Below are positions 58,256-64,000 of a stretch of DNA of 64,000 nt, piece after piece (the stretch's first letter is position 1; each line of letters opens with the position of its first letter). Under the pieces are notes generated by a model, which saw only the letters and a list, made by a program, of their open reading frames with translations, made no database searches and was not told the origin of the DNA. The translations under genes and the position numbers were made by a program. Origin of the DNA: Craterostigma plantagineum (Eukaryota > Streptophyta > Magnoliopsida > Lamiales > Linderniaceae); assembly GCA_027422505.1 (NCBI GenBank), contig JAPQWV010000497.1:310001-374000 (forward strand), written 5' to 3'.

Positions 58256-59273
58256 AACGAAACTTAGCCCGTTGGCGAACAAAACGTACACTATAGGAAA
58301 CGAAACAAGACAACGTATATTTAAGGGACCTCGCGGAGGTTCGCTCCTCGACTTAGCCCGTTGGCGAACAAAACGTACACTATAGGAAAACTCAAACCCG
58401 TGTGGAACCGAACAAGGCTGCGAGGGCAGCGCGCGCACATCGTGGGCACTTTGCGCTGAGGGCGTGGACACTCGGCAGGGTGTGCGAGAGTTGGCGCGCA
58501 TGGGACTTAGGCAATGGGCGAGACTTCTCGGCAGGGCTTGCGAGGCTTGGCGCGCGGGGCGGGGGCGGCGCACGGCGCCCGACGGTCCGGCGGCGGCGCA
58601 CGGCGGTGCACGGCGGCGATCGGCGGAGCACGGCGGTGCTCGGCGGCGGTGCGCGGCGGCGCACGGCGGCGGACGGCGGCGGCGACGGCGGTGGTCGGCA
58701 GCGGCACTGAGGTGACGACGGCTGAGCTGGGATGCGAAACCAGACCAGGCCCACGCGAGGCGGGCCAGGTTGGGGTGCAACGAGGCACGCACGCGGCGGT
58801 GCGCGCGCGCGGACCCTGGCAGCGCGCGGCGAGACAGGCTAGGGCGGGGACGAAGCGGGCGCAGCACGCGGAGTCCCAGAAGCTTCCAAGGAGGTTGACT
58901 TGGTTCAAAAGGTTTGAGATCTTTGGGGAGGATCTTGTTTGATTATTTACTATATTTAGAAGATATGAAAACAAGATATGGAAGATCTTTTTGGGAGATC
59001 TTTACCAAGTCACAAAAGGAAGCTTGAGGCCTATAAATAGGACCTCATTCGCCCAAGCCAAGAGGGAGGACGAAAATTGCACAAGCACACGATGCCGCAC
59101 AGGGTGCCGCAATTGCACGCGCGCGTTGTTCCGCCCCGCGCGCCAAGCCTGCAAGCCCCTGCCGAGAAGTCTCGCCCATTGCCTAAGTCCCATGCGCGCC
59201 AACTCTCGCACACCCTGCCGAGTGTCCCCGCACGCCCTCAGCGCAAAGTGCCCACCATGTGCGCGCGCTGCCC
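58256..59273. repeat. Scrambled LTR pieces of the GC-rich family
   Basis: Positions 58264-58302 and 58350-58388 are a direct duplication of inverted LTR sequence (CTTAGCCCGTTGGCGAACAA). Positions 58416-58870 are a forward GC-rich block. Positions 58880-59060 are a diverged forward U3/R piece with TATAAATA at 59033-59040. Positions 59075-59270 are inverted GC-rich sequence joined to element C at a shared GAGAAGTC. Confidence 0.65.
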
Positions 59274-60437
59274 TCGAGAAGTCTACGTCGCTCAGCCGAA
59301 AGGTTTCGTTGATCAAGAACATCCCGATCATGTCTATCGTTTGGACAAAGCTCTCTATGGACTAAAACAAGCCCCACGTGCTTGGTACGTTGTCCTGAGT
59401 GATTTCCTCGTGAAGTCTGGATTCATACGAGGAACGATAGACACAACCCTCTTCATTAAATGGCATGACAAAGATCTGATGGTAGTCCAAGTATACGTCG
59501 ACGACATCATCTTCGGATCAACAAATCCTCGGCTCTGCAAGAAGTTTGGAGATCTCATGAAGAGCAAATTCGAAATGAGTCACATAGGAGAGATGCAATT
59601 TTTCTTAGGCCTTCAGGTCAGGCAGCTCAATGATGGAATTTTCATCAGTCAAACAAAATACATCAAGGATATTCTGAAGAAGTTTCATCAAGACCAGAGC
59701 AAGCCTCTCAGCACTCTTATGTCACCAGCTACAAGTTGGATGTCGATCCTTCTGGTAAATCGGTCGACATCACACTGTATCGCAGTATCATTGGATCTCT
59801 TCTCTACCTCACTTCGAGCCGGCCGGATATCATGTTGGCCACCTGCTTGTGTGCCCGTTTTCAAGCCGAACCCAAAGAATTCCATATGCTCGCGGTCAAA
59901 AGAATTCTTCGCTACCTTAAGGGCACCTCTACCCTTGGCCTATGGTATCCAAAGGGTACGAATTTCAAACTTATCGGCTACACTGACGCTGACTATGCAG
60001 GTTGCCGAATGGACAGGAAAAGCACGTCCGGTGGCGCTCAATTTCTAGACGAAAAGCTGGTCTGATGGTCATCCAAAAAGCAGAACTGTGTCTCCACTTC
60101 GACGGCAGAAGCAGAATACGTAGCTGCCGCCAGCTGTTGCTCACTGATGCTGTGGATACGGACATAGCTTCGCGACTATGGGTACAATCTAACTAATATA
60201 CCCATATATAGTGATAGTCAGAGTGCAATTGCCATTACTTGCAATCATGTTCATCATTCACGCACAAAACACATAGACATTAGATATCATTTTATCAAAG
60301 ATCACGTAGAAAAAGGCACGATAGAGATGTACTTTGTGAACACGGAGTTTCAACTAGCCGACATTTTCACCAAGGCCTTGGATGAGAAACGATTCCAATT
60401 CCTTGTCGGAAAATTAGGCATGCTGAATATTCCTTAA
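59274..60437 (+). pseudogene. Element C pol remnant: reverse transcriptase and RNase H (Copia)
   Basis: Reading starts abruptly at [19 protein letters not shown], equivalent to residue 725 of A pol, and continues through [20 protein letters not shown] frameshift lies near 59720, then a second frame has [20 protein letters not shown] and [21 protein letters not shown] at 60063 replaces a conserved Ser. The last frame ends LADIFTKALDEKRFQFLVGK and GMLNIP before TAA (60435-60437). It is much closer to element B than to A. Everything upstream of the RT palm region is missing, replaced by the GC-rich LTR cluster. Confidence 0.92.
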
Positions 60438-63400
60438 TACGTGCATTACCTGATCTTCTGTGCTATCACATGCTCTATTCTATGTGTTTTCTATGCTTAT
60501 TTGTCCTTATCTTGCGTGATAAAAATAAATATATATATATATATAATATAATGGGGTATGACGAAATCCTTTAGGATGCTTTGATCTAAAGTCACCAAGA
60601 ATTTTACCCCGACACGCGATCGATTTAATTACTTAAATTTTGTCAGTCTAAGTTTCATTCTTGTGTCTAAAAGGTCATTTGATTGTTCCACTAGACACAA
60701 AGTCACTTTACATGCGTGAGGATTCAAGCCTTGTTCTTTTTCCTTTCTTTGGATCTACTTCTCGAGTGAGTCACACATCAATTACTTGTCTTACCTAGTG
60801 ATTCTTGGTCTCATACTCACATTGCGTCAGATCGTTAAGAAAATGATAAGGGAGTTTAGGATATTCCTCATTCGGCCTTATATAAAGTCCCGCACGTTTG
60901 CGCTTAGTCATCCACTTTGAGCCTTGTCCGACGTCCTTTTTCTTCATTTTGAAACCCATTCCCAGCCTTCAACCGAACTCTATGCTCTTCGAATGGTTGT
61001 TCAAACAAGAAAAGAAGGGAGAGATAACAAAAGAAAAGTAGGATGATGACAAAAGAAGGCATTGCTCAACGCACAAAGACCAAAGGAACCGGCCTTCCGA
61101 CTACCTTGTAGAAAGTGGCATGGTTCCTGCTGCGAACTTCTCCAACGATAATCTCGTACGCTCGTCGGAACGGCTGGAAGAGGAGCACCACGAAGTGAAC
61201 TTCTCCAACGATAATCCGATCTTATATCGGGAAACGAGAAGAGGAGCACAGCCTCGGGTACCAATTCCATAACCGTGAACTTTTCCAAATAGATAATCTC
61301 TGAAACCTATCTAGGGACTAAGAGAAGAGGAGCACGGTATCGGCCCGAGAATCAACAAGAAGAACTTCGCCTACGATAATCTCCTATAGCCTAATGGAGA
61401 AGCAGAGCTTCAGCTTGAGCATAGCTCATTAAGGGATAATAAATGAGGGAGAAAGGAAGAAAGATGCTGAAAAGAAAGGAGACAGACATAGAAATGGAAG
61501 ATGACGAACAGATAAGCTCACTTTTCTCTAAATTCCTTCCCTTCTAAGTCCTAGCCAAACTAAAACCTTTACGCCCCTTTGATTCCAATAGACGGTCTCT
61601 CGCTTGGGTGAAATGATTAAACACGCCTCGATCACAGGTAAATTGACTTGAAACTGCTTGTGTTGACTTGAGTGATAAAAATATAAAAATCCCAAGATAG
61701 AAATTACTGAGAGCAAGAGCGAACCTAGTGAGAGTTGTCGAAATGGAACAATCTATGAGCTTAGGACTATAGTTTGACGACGTGACTTGACTGCATTTTT
61801 CTTTCAAATGTCTCGTAAAATTTTAGGCTTGACGATTGATTGAAGCAAAATAATCTGACCCCATACTATAATAATAGTAAAATACAAAAAAATATATATA
61901 ATACATTCCTTATATATATATATATAGGTAAATAATAATAAAAAAATAAATAAAAATATAATAAAAAAATGGAAATGAAAAATTTAAACTCATATACTTC
62001 GCACATTTTGACATGAAATGTTATGTTTCATATGCGTTTAATTGAATAAATGCGAATTCGTTTTGTGTATCGTACATTCTAAATGCAATTTTAGATTGCA
62101 TTGGTACTGAATTGTTTAAATGCGATAATTATGCTCTAACCCTCGCACAATATTTTGAAGTACATGTTTTCGGGGACCATGTACACGTACTTACATGGTA
62201 AATTTTTGTGTTTTTATGCTCGTGAATTGAATTGATTTAATATGCTTGCATAATTAGTTAATTCTTGTGCATCATTTGAGGGGGAGCAAGTATAAAAATC
62301 GTGGTTTAGCTCCAAATAGTTTTTACGTTTATCTCTGAGTATTTCAGATCTTTCAAGCTCAAGGAGTGAGACGTCGACACTACAAAAAGAGGAGCTAGAC
62401 AAAAGACCAAATATTTCAAAGGTAAAATTGCCAAAAATAATTGCTGATTAACTCCATTATTACTAACGTTTATCTCTAAGTGGTACAGATTTTTAAACTT
62501 CGGCCAGGGGAGCTAGACGTTGCTACACGGAAAATAGAGGGAGTTAATTGCATTTATTTTAATTACTAAGGGGGAGCCTTACAATGGTTTTTATTTTGAA
62601 ATAGGGGTCAATCTGAAATTCTTTAGACGAACTTACTATCGATAAACTTACTATTAATTCGCAATCTAAAGTTTCTCGATCGTAAACAGTGTTGGAAACC
62701 ATTTTGATTGGCCGCGATAATTTGCGATCGAAAAATTTGAATTGAGAAGCAATTTTCGAATCAAAAGTTTCTCGAGCGCAAATAGTAATGGGCCTGATCC
62801 ATTTAATCGCAAAACGTCCAATCGCAAACCCAACATTGATTTACAGCGAGTTATTAAGAGTTTACTTTTTGTCAGTCGAAAAAATTTTTCTCACGCAACC
62901 CTAATCGAAAGAAATTCTCTCACGCAAAACTTTCTCAGACGATACAAAATTCTTCAATAATCTTCTAATCTTCAGATTTTTCGACTGTTCTTCAAAATCA
63001 TTTAAACGCATACTGTTTCAGTAAACTTAGGCATGCTTCTTGGATTTTCTGAGTTAAATGCCTGCTGTTTGGATAGATTCGATGTTTTTGATGAAACAGA
63101 TAGCATAAGTCATTTGAAAATTTCCATCTGTGATGATAAAAGAAGTTTCGATGAAACTAGGTATTTTGATGTTTTGAAGCTGTCGAAGAACTTTGTCGAT
63201 CGCAAATTATCTTAATTGGATTTCAATTCAATCGAGATACTATTTGTGTCGATTTAAGTTTTCGATCGCAAAATTTTGATTTAAGTCATCACGAAAAGAT
63301 TTTGACCGTTAAACTTACCATCGAAAAATCCAATTACAATTTTCTGTGAGCGAAAAACTTATGCACTGAATAGATAATTTAGATGCAAATTCAAATCGAG

Positions 63401-64000
63401 CGTTAGACTTACCATCGCAAAATTAAATTTTCGATTTCACTTCATTTCGGTCGCAAAAATCTTAGCAGCGAGAAATTTATTTTTCAATGCTTAACTTTTT
63501 CGATCGTAAAATTCGCCGCTTAGAATAAATTGATCGAAAAATTTCTCGAACGATATCATATCTAGTACGTTCAAACCAGTCATAAGATAATAAACAACAA
63601 ATCAGAGGAAAACCCAACGTGAAGAAGAAGGAACGAAGAGTAGGAAGGGTTTCCAACGAAAACTGAAGATACAATAAGTCAAATCCAAAACATTCAAAGT
63701 AAGGTATAATCCCTTATACTTAGTATTTGTATTTAATTCATTTTCAGTACTTACAGATTTTTACGTGAGTTCATGAGAACTCTATGAATGTTGTCGAAAT
63801 TCGAATGTTAAGAAATCTTAGGGTTTTCAAATAGTTCATACGTATAGGTGATTAATAGAATTTCGATGATTTAGGAGACGTCTCGTGAAGTATATGTTAA
63901 GCTTGACAGTTTAGGGTTTTCAACTTTTGTGGACAACTATACTATGAAGTTTTCGTTAAATTAAGGGTACCATATTATGAGATTAGGGTAAATCTTTAGG
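60438..64000 (+). other. 3' spacer of element C, collinear with the spacer of B
   Basis: Landmarks shared with B in reverse orientation: ATCCTTTAGGATGCTTTGAT (60568), the four-fold CCAACGATAATCTC block (61120-61400), GGGGAGC tracts (62278, 62510, 62570) and the CGATCG-type motif array (62640-63560). An AT microsatellite lies at 60529-60549 and another at 61910-61926. The third ORF expected about 3.9 kb after pol would start just beyond the window. Confidence 0.75.

Overview
This is nuclear DNA of a eudicot-like flowering plant. The evidence is a plastid-type aminodeoxychorismate synthase gene with plant intron structure, a plant TFIIF-beta gene, Stowaway- and hAT-type MITEs, and large Copia elements primed by initiator-methionine tRNA. 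I cannot name the species.

Positions 1-10170 are the gene-bearing part. Two single-copy-looking genes lie on the minus strand. The first seven coding exons of ADC synthase (folate pathway; the gene runs off the left edge) occupy 62-2596. A complete six-exon gene for the small subunit of TFIIF occupies 7363-10043. Between them are small DNA transposons: two Stowaway-like MITEs, a 504-bp hAT MITE with a perfect 8-bp target duplication, a 970-bp TIR element and a possible further MITE.

Positions 10165-18860 are repeat-rich and gene-free. They hold two related poly(A)-ended retroposon-like copies, two more hAT-type elements, a 4-kb element with long imperfect terminal inverted repeats that carries two blocks of a ~312-bp tandem repeat, and a three-unit 72-bp tandem repeat.

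Positions 18859-52481 are one nested stack. Element B is a minus-strand Copia element with a third ORF (18864-52476, TSD CAATC, LTRs a few percent diverged). It is interrupted by element A, a plus-strand Copia element of the same general design (28781-42875, TSD GTTGC, 298-bp LTRs identical by eye). B also holds a ~4.0-kb solo LTR of another family (44455-48471, TSD TGATT). Without its inserts B is about 15.5 kb; A is 14.1 kb. Both have the layout LTR, PBS, motif-rich leader, gag with CCHC knuckle, protease-integrase-RT-RNase H, a long motif-rich spacer with extra polypurine tracts, a third ORF region in the envelope position, PPT, LTR. This resembles the Sirevirus lineage of Copia.

Positions 52482-64000 begin with flanking DNA of B's target. 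A GC-rich, scrambled cluster of LTR pieces follows, in both orientations (53320-59273), surrounding a gag-protease-only Ty3/gypsy-type element without reverse transcriptase. Last comes the RT/RNase H end and 3' spacer of a third Copia copy, element C (59274 to the window edge), closely related to B but in plus orientation.

The most unusual signal is in the non-coding parts of A, B and C: long arrays of short degenerate CG-containing motifs (GCGAAAWTT in A, CGATCG-centred in B and C, TTCGYGAA in the solo LTR), repeated internal polypurine tracts, and quasi-periodic blocks conserved between B and C.
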